Part shown: positions 7,642 through 15,315 of the stretch, piece by piece
Position numbering within the stretch: position 1 is the stretch's first letter
How the letters are laid out: each line of letters opens with the position of its first letter
Source of the DNA: Planctomycetota bacterium
GTDB taxonomy: Bacteria; Planctomycetota; Phycisphaerae; Phycisphaerales; UBA5793
Direction: 5' to 3'
Assembly (NCBI GenBank): GCA_963205185.1
Contig: CAUJHZ010000059.1
Span: forward strand, 1-50,971
DNA: 50,971 nt
Notes under the pieces: model-generated
Databases searched by the model: none
Seen by the model: the letters and a program-made list of their open reading frames with translations, nothing else
Told to the model about the DNA's origin: nothing
Translations under genes and position numbers: made by a program

Positions 7642-8814
7642 ATGAGTTGGACTGCTGCTGCATTGCTGGACCGCTGGATTGACGCCGGCCGCGCCGGTGA
7701 GGCGGTCGGGCGCGACGAGGCGCGGGCGATTGTTGCCGACGATCGGCTGGCTCTGCTGGGGCTGATCGAGGCGGCGGGGCAGGTGCGCGAGGCGCACTTC
7801 GGCCGGGATGTGCTCATTCACCAGTTGCACAACGTGCAGAGCGGCGCGTGCCCGGAGGACTGCGGCTATTGCGGGCAGAGCCAGCACAGCGAGGCGCCGA
7901 TCCAGGCGTATCGCCTCAAGAGCCGCGAGGAGATTGTCGCCGAGGCGCAGCGGGCCAAGGACAACGGGGCGTACCGGTACTGCATGGTGCTGTCGGGGCG
8001 CGGGCCCAGCGATGAAGAGATCGACCACATGGCGGCGTGCATCGCCGAGGTGAAGAGCCGCTTGGGCCTGCGGACGTGTTTGAGCGCCGGGTTGCTCGAT
8101 GAGGGCAAGGCCAGGCGGCTTGCCGACGCGGGGCTTGACCGGCTGAACCACAATCTCAACACGAGCGAGCGCCACTATGAGCAGATCTGCACGACGCACA
8201 CGTTTGCCGACCGCGTGAACACGCTGGCGGCGGCGCGGGCGGCGGGGCTGGACCTGTGCAGCGGGCTGATCGTGGGCATGGGCGAGTCGTTTGAGGACCT
8301 GATCGACGTGGCGTATCGCCTGCGCGAGTTTGCGGTGCCGTCGATCCCGGTGAACTTTCTCGTGCCGATTCCGGGTAACCGCGTGAACGATGCGACGCTG
8401 CAGGGGCGGCCGCTCACGCCGCAGATGGTGTTGCGGGTGCTGTGTCTGTTTCGGCTGGTGAATCCGACGGCGGAGATCCGCATCGGCGCGGGGCGCGAGG
8501 GGCACCTGCGGAGCATGCAGGCGCTGGCGCTGCATCCGGCGAACAGTCTGTTTGTCGATGGGTATCTGCTGACGCGCGGCTCGGCGACGCGCGACACGAT
8601 TGCGATGATCATCGACGCGGGGTTCGAGGTGCGCCTCGACGGCGCGTGGCCGGCGGAGCTGGAGCAGTTCGTGGCGCAGCTCAAAGCGGGAGGCAGCGGC
8701 GCGTTTGACATCGATCACAGCGGCGAAGTCATCCGCGACGACCGCCGGCGGCAGCGCAATGCGCGGCTCGGCGAGGCGCCGGCGACGCTGCGGGTGAACG
8801 GCACGCCGATCTGA
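7642..8814 (+). CDS. bioB: Biotin synthase
   Basis: The 390-residue radical SAM enzyme inserts sulfur into dethiobiotin, the last step of biotin synthesis. The radical SAM cluster motif is CPEDCGYC (C-x3-C-x2-C), followed by GQSQHSEA. The family landmarks HNLNTSERHY, GLIVGMGE, and NFLVPIPGN are present. The Arg ligand of the [2Fe-2S] cluster is probably in RIGAGRE, and NSLFVDGYLLT near the end is also typical. ATG 7642 is chosen because upstream residues are low-complexity and lack homology. No other biotin gene is adjacent, so it is not in a bio operon here. The N-terminal 50 residues are longer than in compact BioB proteins. Confidence 0.93.
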   Translation: MSWTAAALLDRWIDAGRAGEAVGRDEARAIVADDRLALLGLIEAAGQVREAHFGRDVLIHQLHNVQSGACPEDCGYCGQSQHSEAPIQAYRLKSREEIVAEAQRAKDNGAYRYCMVLSGRGPSDEEIDHMAACIAEVKSRLGLRTCLSAGLLDEGKARRLADAGLDRLNHNLNTSERHYEQICTTHTFADRVNTLAAARAAGLDLCSGLIVGMGESFEDLIDVAYRLREFAVPSIPVNFLVPIPGNRVNDATLQGRPLTPQMVLRVLCLFRLVNPTAEIRIGAGREGHLRSMQALALHPANSLFVDGYLLTRGSATRDTIAMIIDAGFEVRLDGAWPAELEQFVAQLKAGGSGAFDIDHSGEVIRDDRRRQRNARLGEAPATLRVNGTPI

Positions 8815-9133
8815 GCGCTCGCATGAAAAGGTGAGAGTGCCTGTCAGCGAGGCTTGGCGAACGCAGGCCACGCGAGTACGCGGCTCGCAGACGAAGCAGA
8901 TTGAACGCCCATCGCGCGAAGACGTGGCCCGCCGGTCGCAGAGCCTCCCTGTGGACCACGGCACCCGGCCACGCGAATGCGCGAAGCGCAGACGAAGCAG
9001 ATTGAACGTCCATCGCGCGAAGACGTGGCCCGCCGGTCGCAGTTTTCGATCAGACTCAGGCCAGGGAGCCGACCGCTGGACCAAGTCACCCGCAGTGTTC
9101 ATCGCCGACGGCGGCGTGCGATCCCGCGGCGCG
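8815..9133. other. Spacer with a 75-bp direct repeat, no gene
   Basis: The bioB to AraC-type gene spacer is convergent: bioB ends at 8814 and the regulator ends at 9134. No coding signal is credible here. The main content is the duplicated 75-bp element at 8867-9042; no hairpin followed by a T tract is evident for either gene. Confidence 0.6.
8867..9042. repeat. 75-bp direct repeat, two copies
   Basis: 8867-8941 and 8968-9042 are near-identical, differing at a handful of positions. They share GACGAAGCAGATTGAACG and CATCGCGCGAAGACGTGG and are separated by 26 bp. On the minus strand the unit reads as RRATSSRDGRSICFV-like peptide. I recall this from spurious proteins in planctomycete assemblies, so it is probably a dispersed intergenic repeat. 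Confidence 0.85.
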
Positions 9134-10267
9134 TTACTCCAGCTGTTCGCGGTATTCCGTCGGGCTCATGTTCTGCAGGCGGCGGAAGGTGGAGGTGAAG
9201 TGGCCGTGGCTGGCGAAGCCGGTGGCCTTGGCGATGGCGGCGATGGGCACGCGCTGGGTGGCGAGCATCCACTTGGCCATCTGCACCTGCCGCTGCAGGA
9301 CGTACTGCTTGGGCGTGGTGCCCACCAGTTTCGAGAACGTCCGGTGAAAGTGGAACAGGCTCACTTCGACGAGTTCGGCGATGGTGTTGAGGCTGGGCGA
9401 CTCGGCGTAGCGGTCGTGGATGTAACCCACGGCCCTGGCCACGCGCATGTCGTCGAGGCTGCCCAGCGGCGGAAGATCGCCTCGATCCAGCGGCCGCAGC
9501 TCGAGGTACCACTGCTCGGCCGACGCGGTCGGCAGGGCGCGGCGGCGCTCGAAGCGGATCCAGATCGGCTCGCCCGAGAGGTTGAAGACCACGTCGTGCA
9601 TGCGGTCGTCTTCGAGTTCGGGCCAGCGCTGGCTTGCCACCACGCGCAGATCGACGAGCACGCGGTTGATGTCGATGTGTTCGGCGGCCAGCCAGAATTC
9701 ACCGCCCGGGTCGGCGTGGATGACGCGATCGTCGTAGCCGACGAGCAGGCGGCAGACCTTGGGATCGCGCGGGCGATTGAATTGCGCCGCCCAGCGGCGC
9801 ATGAGCAGGCTGAGCGTGTGCAGGTCGGACTCGCTGAACGTGCCCGATGGGCGCGCGGCGATGGCGATCCAATGGCGCCGATCCGGATAACCGTCGGGAA
9901 GCGTGACGCACGCGACGGGCGTCTGTGCGGGCAGGTCCGCCGAAGCGAGTCGCGCCTGCTCCGCGGTGTCGGCTGCGGCGCCGCTGCGCATGGCCTGAAG
10001 AAAGACGCTGTCATGCCGGAAGCCGGAGTCGAGCCATCCGCCGATGGTTTCCATGCTCAAGCCGTCAACGAGGATGAGTTCATCACTGCGCGGCCGATGA
10101 GGCGCGACGATGCCGAGCATCAGGCGATCGCATTCGAGTCGTTCGCGAATTTCAGATCGAAGCGCATCGATGCGCCTCATCCAGCCGAACGGCTCGCCGG
10201 GCTGTGCCGCGTGGACCATGCCGTTGCCTGCAGCGGACGAAGTCGCGACTGATGTGGAACTGGACAT
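9134..10267 (-). CDS. AraC-family transcriptional regulator
   Basis: The 377-residue protein has a C-terminal AraC DNA-binding domain of two helix-turn-helices. One lies around LNTIAELVEVSLFHFHRTF, followed by VGTTPKQYVLQRQVQMAKWML. The second lies around IAAIAKATGFASHGHFTSTF, and the protein ends MSPTEYREQLE. The N-terminal 260 residues look like a sensor region without a family I can name; RECDRLMLGIV-type sequence hints at a GAF- or PAS-like fold. ATG 10267 is chosen over an upstream frame extension because GGAGGA lies seven bases before it. The gene follows the Nudix gene on the same strand after a 204-bp gap, so it probably has its own promoter. Its target is unknown. Confidence 0.88.
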   Translation of the reverse strand: MSSSTSVATSSAAGNGMVHAAQPGEPFGWMRRIDALRSEIRERLECDRLMLGIVAPHRPRSDELILVDGLSMETIGGWLDSGFRHDSVFLQAMRSGAAADTAEQARLASADLPAQTPVACVTLPDGYPDRRHWIAIAARPSGTFSESDLHTLSLLMRRWAAQFNRPRDPKVCRLLVGYDDRVIHADPGGEFWLAAEHIDINRVLVDLRVVASQRWPELEDDRMHDVVFNLSGEPIWIRFERRRALPTASAEQWYLELRPLDRGDLPPLGSLDDMRVARAVGYIHDRYAESPSLNTIAELVEVSLFHFHRTFSKLVGTTPKQYVLQRQVQMAKWMLATQRVPIAAIAKATGFASHGHFTSTFRRLQNMSPTEYREQLE

Positions 10268-10471
10268 TGAAGATCCTCCGAGAGTCGTGCTCGGGAAGAG
10301 AAGCAATTGCGGCGCAAACCGCACGGCCCCCGTCGCGGGGGGCATCTTTAAAGGATAGGTTCAAAGCGACATATGAGCCACGAGCAAACACACTATTGCC
10401 TGACTGCAACGCGTGTGCGCGAGCCGGTTTAGCGTTCATTCACATGGTGCGCAACGAAGTGCGGCGCGCTT

Positions 10472-11014
10472 TCATCCGGCGCCCGCCGACTGCTCGACGG
10501 TCCACTTCATCTCGGGTCCGGTGCAGTCGATGTGCACCATGAAGAATCCGCCGCGATGGCTCAGAAACGCCGGCCAGATGATCTTTCGATCCGACTCGGG
10601 GATCGAGAGGTTGGTCACGTTGTCGAGCGCGTGCCACTCGAGACGGCCTTCATGAAGATGCGTGCGCACCACTTTTACCGGCCGCGTGACCTCGTAACAG
10701 AAGAGCAGCCAGTGCCCCTGGCCTTCATATGAACATTCACTCACGATGCCGGCCAGGCGCAGATCTTCGGCGGCGACGTCGATGTCGGCTTCTTCTTTAA
10801 TCTCGCGGATGGCGCATCCGGTCGGGCTCTCGCCGAGATGCTGCTCGAGTTTGCCGCCAATGGGCGAGTAGAGATCGGCGTTGGGCGGCTTGGCGCGGTG
10901 GAGCAGGAGCACCCGACCCTGGGCGTCGAAGAGGTAGCAGAGCACGGCGATCCGGTATGGCAGGGCGGTGGACACGAGTCGGAATGTATCCCCCTTTCGC
11001 CGCCGCCGCCACAC
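10472..11014 (-). CDS. Nudix hydrolase
   Basis: The 180-residue protein has a Nudix box: GGKLEQHLGESP then AIREIKEEADI (residues about 53-81). It fits REUxEE with the final Gly replaced by Asp, and there are two to three extra residues between the first Gly and Glu. It should hydrolyse a nucleoside diphosphate linked to another moiety; the substrate is unassigned. The next part, HWLLFCYEVTRPV, is the usual strand after the box. ATG 11014 is the first start; a GTG at residue 14 (VSTALPYRIAVL) would also give a full domain. It is divergent from murC with about 95 bp between starts. Confidence 0.85.
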   Translation of the reverse strand: MWRRRRKGDTFRLVSTALPYRIAVLCYLFDAQGRVLLLHRAKPPNADLYSPIGGKLEQHLGESPTGCAIREIKEEADIDVAAEDLRLAGIVSECSYEGQGHWLLFCYEVTRPVKVVRTHLHEGRLEWHALDNVTNLSIPESDRKIIWPAFLSHRGGFFMVHIDCTGPEMKWTVEQSAGAG

Positions 11015-11109
11015 CGGTCGATCGCCGACTCAATTCCACCCGGCGAGTTGGTCGATCTCTGAAGAGGCGCAGTAACATCATCGCGGCATCGCAACGGAGG
11101 CGGCAAAAG

Positions 11110-12597
11110 GTGGGCAAGACGGTCGTGAAGCCGGGCAGGGCGAAAACCAGCAGTCGATCCACTCGGGCCGCCAGCGCCGAGCCGGCGTGGGACGTCGCCG
11201 GGCAGAATCTCTACTTCATCGGCATCGGCGGCTGCGGCATGAGCGGGCTGGCCCGCATGCTCGGCGCCCGCGGCGGCCGGTGCAGCGGCAGCGACCAGAC
11301 CCGAAGCGACCTCACCGACGCGCTCGACCGCGACGGCATGCCCGTGGATTTCGACCAGGAAAGCGGCCAACTGCCCGAAGAGTGCGATCTCGTCGTCGCC
11401 TCGGCCGCGATCCGGGCCGATCACCCGCAACTGCTCGAAGCCCAGCGCCGCGGACTGACGGTCATGCACTACGCCGAAGCGCTCGGCCGGCTCATGCTCG
11501 GCCGCACCGGCGTGTCCATTGCCGGCACGCACGGCAAGAGCACCACCACCGCCACGCTGGCGCACATTCTCATCCAGTGCGGCCGCGACCCCTCGTTCGT
11601 CGTCGGCGCCACCTGCGCGCAGATCGGCGGCGGGGCCCGCACCGGCTCAGCGGTCCAGCCGGGATCGGGTCAGCCCGGCATCCTGCTGGGCGAAGCGTGC
11701 GAGTTCAACCGCTCGTTCCATCATCACCGCCCCACCATCGCCGCGGTGCTCAACGTCGAGGAAGATCATCTCGACATCTACGGCTCGCTCGACGCGATCA
11801 TCGAAGCGTTCCACGAGTTCGCCGCGCTGCTGCCGCCGCGGGATAAAGGCGGGTACCTGCTCATCGGCCATGACGCCGCCCATCGCGGCCAGGTCGCCGC
11901 GGGTCTGGAGTGCGCCGTCGAGACGATCGGCTTTTCGACCCAGGCGGACTGGGTCGTGCACTTCGATCCGCACTCGCACCGCGTCAGCCTGTCGCACGGC
12001 GGCGAAGAGGTCGCGTCGTGGGTCGCGCCGATGCCCGGCGAGCACAACGCCTACAACTCCGCCGTCGCCTGCGTGCTCGCGAGCCGTCTGGGCTGCGCGT
12101 GGGAGCGCATCGTCTCGGCCGTCGAGTCGTTCGCCGGTGTCGATCGGCGGCTGCAGCGCCTGGGCAAGCGGGCCATTCCCGGCGGCGAGGTGATCGTCTA
12201 CGACGATTACGGCCATCATCCCACGGAGATCGACGCGACGCTCCGCGCCTTGCGCGCCCACGAGCGGCCCAGCCGGCTCGTGTGCGTGTTTCAGCCCCAT
12301 CAGCACAGCCGCACGCGGTTTCTGCTTGAGCAGTTTGCGACGAGTTTCAGTTCGGCGGACGTGGTCATCGTGCCGCATATCTATTTTGTGCGCGACAGCG
12401 AAGCGGAGAAGCAGCGCATCAGCGCTTCGGATCTCGTCGATCGCCTGCGTCAGCGCGGCGTGCAGGCGATGCACCTCTACCCTTTCGAAGCGATCGTCGA
12501 GCAACTCGAAAACGTCTGCCGCCCGGGCGATCTGCTCGTGGTCATGGGCGCGGGTCCGGTGTGGAAAGTCGCCCGCCAGTTCCTCGGACGGAAGTAA
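11110..12597 (+). CDS. murC: UDP-N-acetylmuramate--L-alanine ligase
   Basis: The 495-residue cytoplasmic ligase adds L-Ala to UDP-MurNAc. Visible motifs are the N-terminal nucleotide fold YFIGIGGCGMSGLARML, the ATP loop GTHGKSTTTATLAH, VEEDHLDIYGS for the Mg/ATP site, and HNAYNSAVAC. The C-terminal part has YDDYGHHPTEIDATLRALR and VFQPHQHSRT, both diagnostic of MurC. GTG 11110 is chosen because GGAGG lies nine bases upstream; it leaves a basic 30-residue N-terminal extension (VVKPGRAKTSSRSTRAA) that most MurC lack. It is the first gene of the cell wall cluster, but murB comes 4.5 kb later. Confidence 0.94.
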   Translation: MGKTVVKPGRAKTSSRSTRAASAEPAWDVAGQNLYFIGIGGCGMSGLARMLGARGGRCSGSDQTRSDLTDALDRDGMPVDFDQESGQLPEECDLVVASAAIRADHPQLLEAQRRGLTVMHYAEALGRLMLGRTGVSIAGTHGKSTTTATLAHILIQCGRDPSFVVGATCAQIGGGARTGSAVQPGSGQPGILLGEACEFNRSFHHHRPTIAAVLNVEEDHLDIYGSLDAIIEAFHEFAALLPPRDKGGYLLIGHDAAHRGQVAAGLECAVETIGFSTQADWVVHFDPHSHRVSLSHGGEEVASWVAPMPGEHNAYNSAVACVLASRLGCAWERIVSAVESFAGVDRRLQRLGKRAIPGGEVIVYDDYGHHPTEIDATLRALRAHERPSRLVCVFQPHQHSRTRFLLEQFATSFSSADVVIVPHIYFVRDSEAEKQRISASDLVDRLRQRGVQAMHLYPFEAIVEQLENVCRPGDLLVVMGAGPVWKVARQFLGRK

Positions 12598-12675
12598 CGC
12601 GCAAGCCGTCTTTAGTGCTGCAAATCCGATCCCCGTCTCCTGAGCCGAAGCCACCGATCAGGGTGGTTTCCCTGT

Positions 12676-12704
12676 GGACGGTATGGGACGCTGGCGACAT
12701 ACTT
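12676..12704 (+). promoter_or_regulatory. Possible sigma70-type promoter for the tandem small secreted genes
   Basis: TGGACG (12676-12681) and CATACT (12699-12704) are separated by 17 bp, each matching four of six consensus bases. They sit 35 bp before the first small secreted gene and just after murC. Weak but well placed. Confidence 0.35.
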
Positions 12705-12738
12705 GTGGCGTGTACCATCAGGTGAAAGGAGTTTCACC

Positions 12739-13137
12739 ATGTCAAACAGAACGATGACCACCGCTCTCGTCGGCGGTTTTGCGGCGCTCCTCGCCTCAGC
12801 GCGCCTTGGCCTGGCGCAGCCGGTTCTATCCGTCGAGGGAGACTGTCCGGGATTCCTCAGAGCAGAAGTTACTGGCGCGCCGCCAAACCACGGCATCTTG
12901 CTTCTCTTCGCACCCCATCGGGGCTCGTACAGGTTTCCGCCTGGTCACTGGTGCTATGGAGTTACGTTGGGACTGGGGTGGCGCGGACTGCGCATCGCCT
13001 CCGCAGCAGGTGCAGACGAGAACGGCTTCGCCTTCTTTGAAGGGAAGGCGGGGGTGCTCGCGTGCGGCGGGTTTCTCCAAACATTGAATTATCCAAGCGG
13101 TGGGTGCGAGATCAGCAACGTCGTTCAAATCGAGTGA
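12739..13137 (+). CDS. Small secreted Cys-rich domain protein, copy 1 of 3
   Basis: A signal peptide (TTALVGGFAALLASARLGLAQ) is followed by a single domain of about 105 residues (132 residues in total). The landmarks are VEGDCPGFLRAEV, GILLLFAP, HWCYGVTLGLGW, ACGGFLQTLNYP and CEISNVVQIE. Four cysteines sit at the CPG, CxG, ACGG and C-x2-SN positions and could form two disulfides. AAAGGAG lies eight bases before ATG 12739. It is paralogous to the next two genes and to the C-terminal module of two larger secreted proteins in this window. I recognise no named family. Confidence 0.8.
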   Translation: MSNRTMTTALVGGFAALLASARLGLAQPVLSVEGDCPGFLRAEVTGAPPNHGILLLFAPHRGSYRFPPGHWCYGVTLGLGWRGLRIASAAGADENGFAFFEGKAGVLACGGFLQTLNYPSGGCEISNVVQIE

Positions 13138-13197
13138 TTGTGCCTCCCGGGAGTTCTGTGGTGGCTGCCGTTGAAGCAGCGTTGAGGAGCATTGGTC

Positions 13198-13608
13198 ATG
13201 AAGCACCAACTTCGCCGTGTTCACAACCTCCTTGCGTTCGCTGGCGTGCTCGTGGGGCTGACGGCTCCGGCGATGGCCCAGGATCCTGTGCTGACGCTGG
13301 AGGGCACGTGCCCTGGCGTACTGAGGGCGGAGGTCACCAGCGCGCGACCCCGAACCGGGCTTTCTTTGTTGTTTGCATCCGAGACGGGAACGGTCACGAT
13401 CCCATGGTTCTGGCAGCACTGTCCCGGAGTTGAACTGGGGCTGGGACGGCGCAATCTGCGCGAAGTGGCCTCAGGAACGACCGATGATCTGGGTCGCGTC
13501 ACGATCAAGGGGATGGCCGGCGCGCGTGCATGCGGTGGCTACCTCCAGGTACTCACTTTTCCTCTCGGGGGCTGCCTGACAAGTAACGTCGTTCAGATTC
13601 CAAGATAG
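13198..13608 (+). CDS. Small secreted Cys-rich domain protein, copy 2 of 3
   Basis: This 136-residue protein has a signal peptide ending LTAPAMAQ, then the same domain as its neighbours: LEGTCPGVLRAEV, LSLLFASETG, QHCPGVELGLGRRNL, ACGGYLQVLTFP and CLTSNVVQIP. It is the most divergent of the three in the middle, and the aromatic HW before the second Cys is QH here. GAGGAG lies upstream of ATG 13198. The gene starts 60 bp after copy 1 and ends 11 bp before copy 3, so the three are likely cotranscribed. The function is unknown. Confidence 0.8.
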   Translation: MKHQLRRVHNLLAFAGVLVGLTAPAMAQDPVLTLEGTCPGVLRAEVTSARPRTGLSLLFASETGTVTIPWFWQHCPGVELGLGRRNLREVASGTTDDLGRVTIKGMAGARACGGYLQVLTFPLGGCLTSNVVQIPR

Positions 13609-13619
13609 GAGCAACGGCC

Positions 13620-14018
13620 ATGAATGCGAGTCGTGCTCGCCAAGTCATGCTTATCGGGGTTGCGTCGCTGGCCATCTGGAACGCGCCGGCGACAGCGCAG
13701 CCGGTGCTGACTCTCGAAGGCTCGTGCCCGGGTTTCGTGCGCGCTGAGGTCCGCGGAGTGCGGCCGGATCGGTCCGTTCTGCTGCTGTTCGCGCCGATGA
13801 GCGGATCCTACGTCCTTCCGTTCGGACATTGGTGCGCTGGGACGCGGCTCGGACTGAACTGGCGAGGGCTGCGGATTGCAACCGCGGCGAGAGCGGATGG
13901 GAGCGGCTTCGCCTTCTTCGAAGGAATCGCCGGTGAGCGCGCCTGCGGCGGGTATCTGCAGACACTGAACTACCCGGATGCAAGCTGCGAGACAAGCAAC
14001 GTCGTGCAGATTCCATAG
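13620..14018 (+). CDS. Small secreted Cys-rich domain protein, copy 3 of 3
   Basis: This 132-residue protein has a signal peptide ending NAPATAQ, then the shared domain: LEGSCPGFVRAEVRG, VLLLFAPMSGSY, HWCAGTRLGLNWRGL, ARADGSGFAFFEG, ACGGYLQTLNYP and CETSNVVQIP. It is closest to copy 1 and carries the ADGSG motif that links this Cys-rich type to the Cys-poor type found elsewhere in the window. AGGAG overlaps the end of copy 2 and lies ahead of ATG 13620. The start and stop positions fit a tight operon. Confidence 0.8.
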   Translation: MNASRARQVMLIGVASLAIWNAPATAQPVLTLEGSCPGFVRAEVRGVRPDRSVLLLFAPMSGSYVLPFGHWCAGTRLGLNWRGLRIATAARADGSGFAFFEGIAGERACGGYLQTLNYPDASCETSNVVQIP

Positions 14019-14029
14019 GGAGGATCATC

Positions 14030-14299
14030 ATGTGCAATGTTCGCTCAACGAGCCACTTGATCGCTGGCGTGCTGATCGGCGCGCTTGTTCTCTCGTTCGG
14101 AAGTTCCATCTCCACTGCGCAATCCTGTGGATCGGACGTGGACTTTGGCTTCGAGGGCAGCAACTACGCGGACAGTTCGGGGCAGGCCACCAAGCAATTC
14201 ACCGTGCCCAGCAACTTCGACCTCGGCGAGGTCCACGTGCAGGCCGCCGAACTCGAGAACACTTCGGCGATCATCCGCCGCGTGATCATCGAGCAGTGA
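14030..14299 (+). CDS. Small secreted protein of unknown function
   Basis: The 89-residue product has a signal peptide (LIAGVLIGALVLSFGSSISTAQ) and a mature part of about 58 residues. That part has one Cys near its start (SCGSDVDFGFEGSNYADS), and it ends ENTSAIIRRVIIEQ. GGAGG lies seven bases before ATG 14030. It follows the three tandem domain proteins by 11 bp and so likely shares their transcript. It does not carry their domain. No family is recognised. Confidence 0.65.
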   Translation: MCNVRSTSHLIAGVLIGALVLSFGSSISTAQSCGSDVDFGFEGSNYADSSGQATKQFTVPSNFDLGEVHVQAAELENTSAIIRRVIIEQ

Positions 14300-14301
14300 G
14301 C

Positions 14302-14321
14302 GTCGCCTGAAATCAGGCGAC
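14302..14321. terminator. Hairpin after the small secreted gene cluster
   Basis: GTCGCCTGA / TCAGGCGAC form an inverted repeat just after the TGA of the 89-residue gene (9 bp with a 2-nt gap, so 7 bp with a 6-nt loop in practice). No T tract follows, so its role as a terminator is uncertain. Confidence 0.4.
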
Positions 14322-14428
14322 CACGAATCCCCGGGGCGCTCGCAACCGAGCGGCGACAGCGCATCGCGGCCGCGCGCCAAGAGTATCATCCTCTGCCAAT
14401 GCGCACCCACGCCCTCGGGAGGATGGCC

Positions 14429-15226
14429 ATGAATACGCAACTGCTCCTGCTCGTCGCCCTGCTGGCGACCTTCTGCACCGGCTGCCAGGCGGCCGGGGGG
14501 TCAAACGGCGGCGGCGAGAAGTTTCAGGGCTGGGGAACGGTTACGACGCTGTTCGCCCTGCCGCAGCGCCAGCCCGACTGGCCCGCGGGCGAACTCACCG
14601 GCAGCGGCTTTCAGCCCGACCCTGATGAGGACGGCCAGTCGCCGGGCGCGCGGGCGATGCTGCTGAGCAAGGACTTCAAGGATGCAGCAGCGCTCAACGC
14701 CCGCCTGCAGGCCGGCCGGCGGGCGTGGATCAAGGGAGCCGTGTTTGAGCAGGTGATCCGCATCGATGAGATCGAAGTGCTGCCTTTCACGCGGGCGGGC
14801 GAGATTCCCATGAAGATGGTCAAGCCGGCGGCGCGATTCGATCTCATGGAAGTCGGCGCCTGGCACAACCGCATGCCGCCGTCGAACGACACGCGCCACC
14901 TCACGCTGATGATCCGGGCCGAGAACACCGCCGCCGACCGCAAGCCGCGAACGGTGAAACTCGAGCGCGTGTTCTACTCGTTCGACAAGGACCGGGAAGG
15001 CGTGCTGGCCGAGGACATGTCGCTCATCAACCCGGACACGGGCATGGCGGGCGGGAAGATGGAGATGACGCTCCCGCCGGGCCAGGCCGTGGACCTGGGC
15101 ATCCGCGGCGAGGGCGTCTACCCCGAGGGCCACATCGACGAGGAAATCTACGTCACGGTGATCCTGAGCATCGACGACGAGCGCATCATCCTCCGCGGCC
15201 ACACGAGAATCATCGCGGCAGTGTGA
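14429..15226 (+). CDS. Lipoprotein of unknown function
   Basis: The 265-residue protein has a lipoprotein signal, LLLLVALLATFCTGC, then Gly/Ser-rich linker (GGSNGGGEK). The first half (FQGWGTVTTLFALP ... AWIKGAVFEQVIRIDEIEV) and the second half (HLTLMIRAENTAADRK ... TVKLERVFYSF) read as beta-rich domains; the second resembles a DUF4352-like or immunoglobulin-like fold, not certain. ATG 14429 is chosen over 14423, which abuts the GGGAGG ribosome site. It sits between the small secreted genes and the ATPase gene. No role is assigned. Confidence 0.7.
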   Translation: MNTQLLLLVALLATFCTGCQAAGGSNGGGEKFQGWGTVTTLFALPQRQPDWPAGELTGSGFQPDPDEDGQSPGARAMLLSKDFKDAAALNARLQAGRRAWIKGAVFEQVIRIDEIEVLPFTRAGEIPMKMVKPAARFDLMEVGAWHNRMPPSNDTRHLTLMIRAENTAADRKPRTVKLERVFYSFDKDREGVLAEDMSLINPDTGMAGGKMEMTLPPGQAVDLGIRGEGVYPEGHIDEEIYVTVILSIDDERIILRGHTRIIAAV

Positions 15227-15315
15227 ATGACTCCGGCCGCCCTGCTGGCGCGACCGCGGGGGAACGCCGATATGATCTGAGGAACCTCCGCTTCGGTCGA
15301 TCGAGGATTCTGAGT

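Noticed and set aside
8831-10252. Long plus-strand open frame of 473 codons over the AraC-type gene
   Set aside because: It is antisense to a clear AraC-family gene with a good ribosome site; the frame stays open because of high GC at third positions, and the peptide has no family resemblance.
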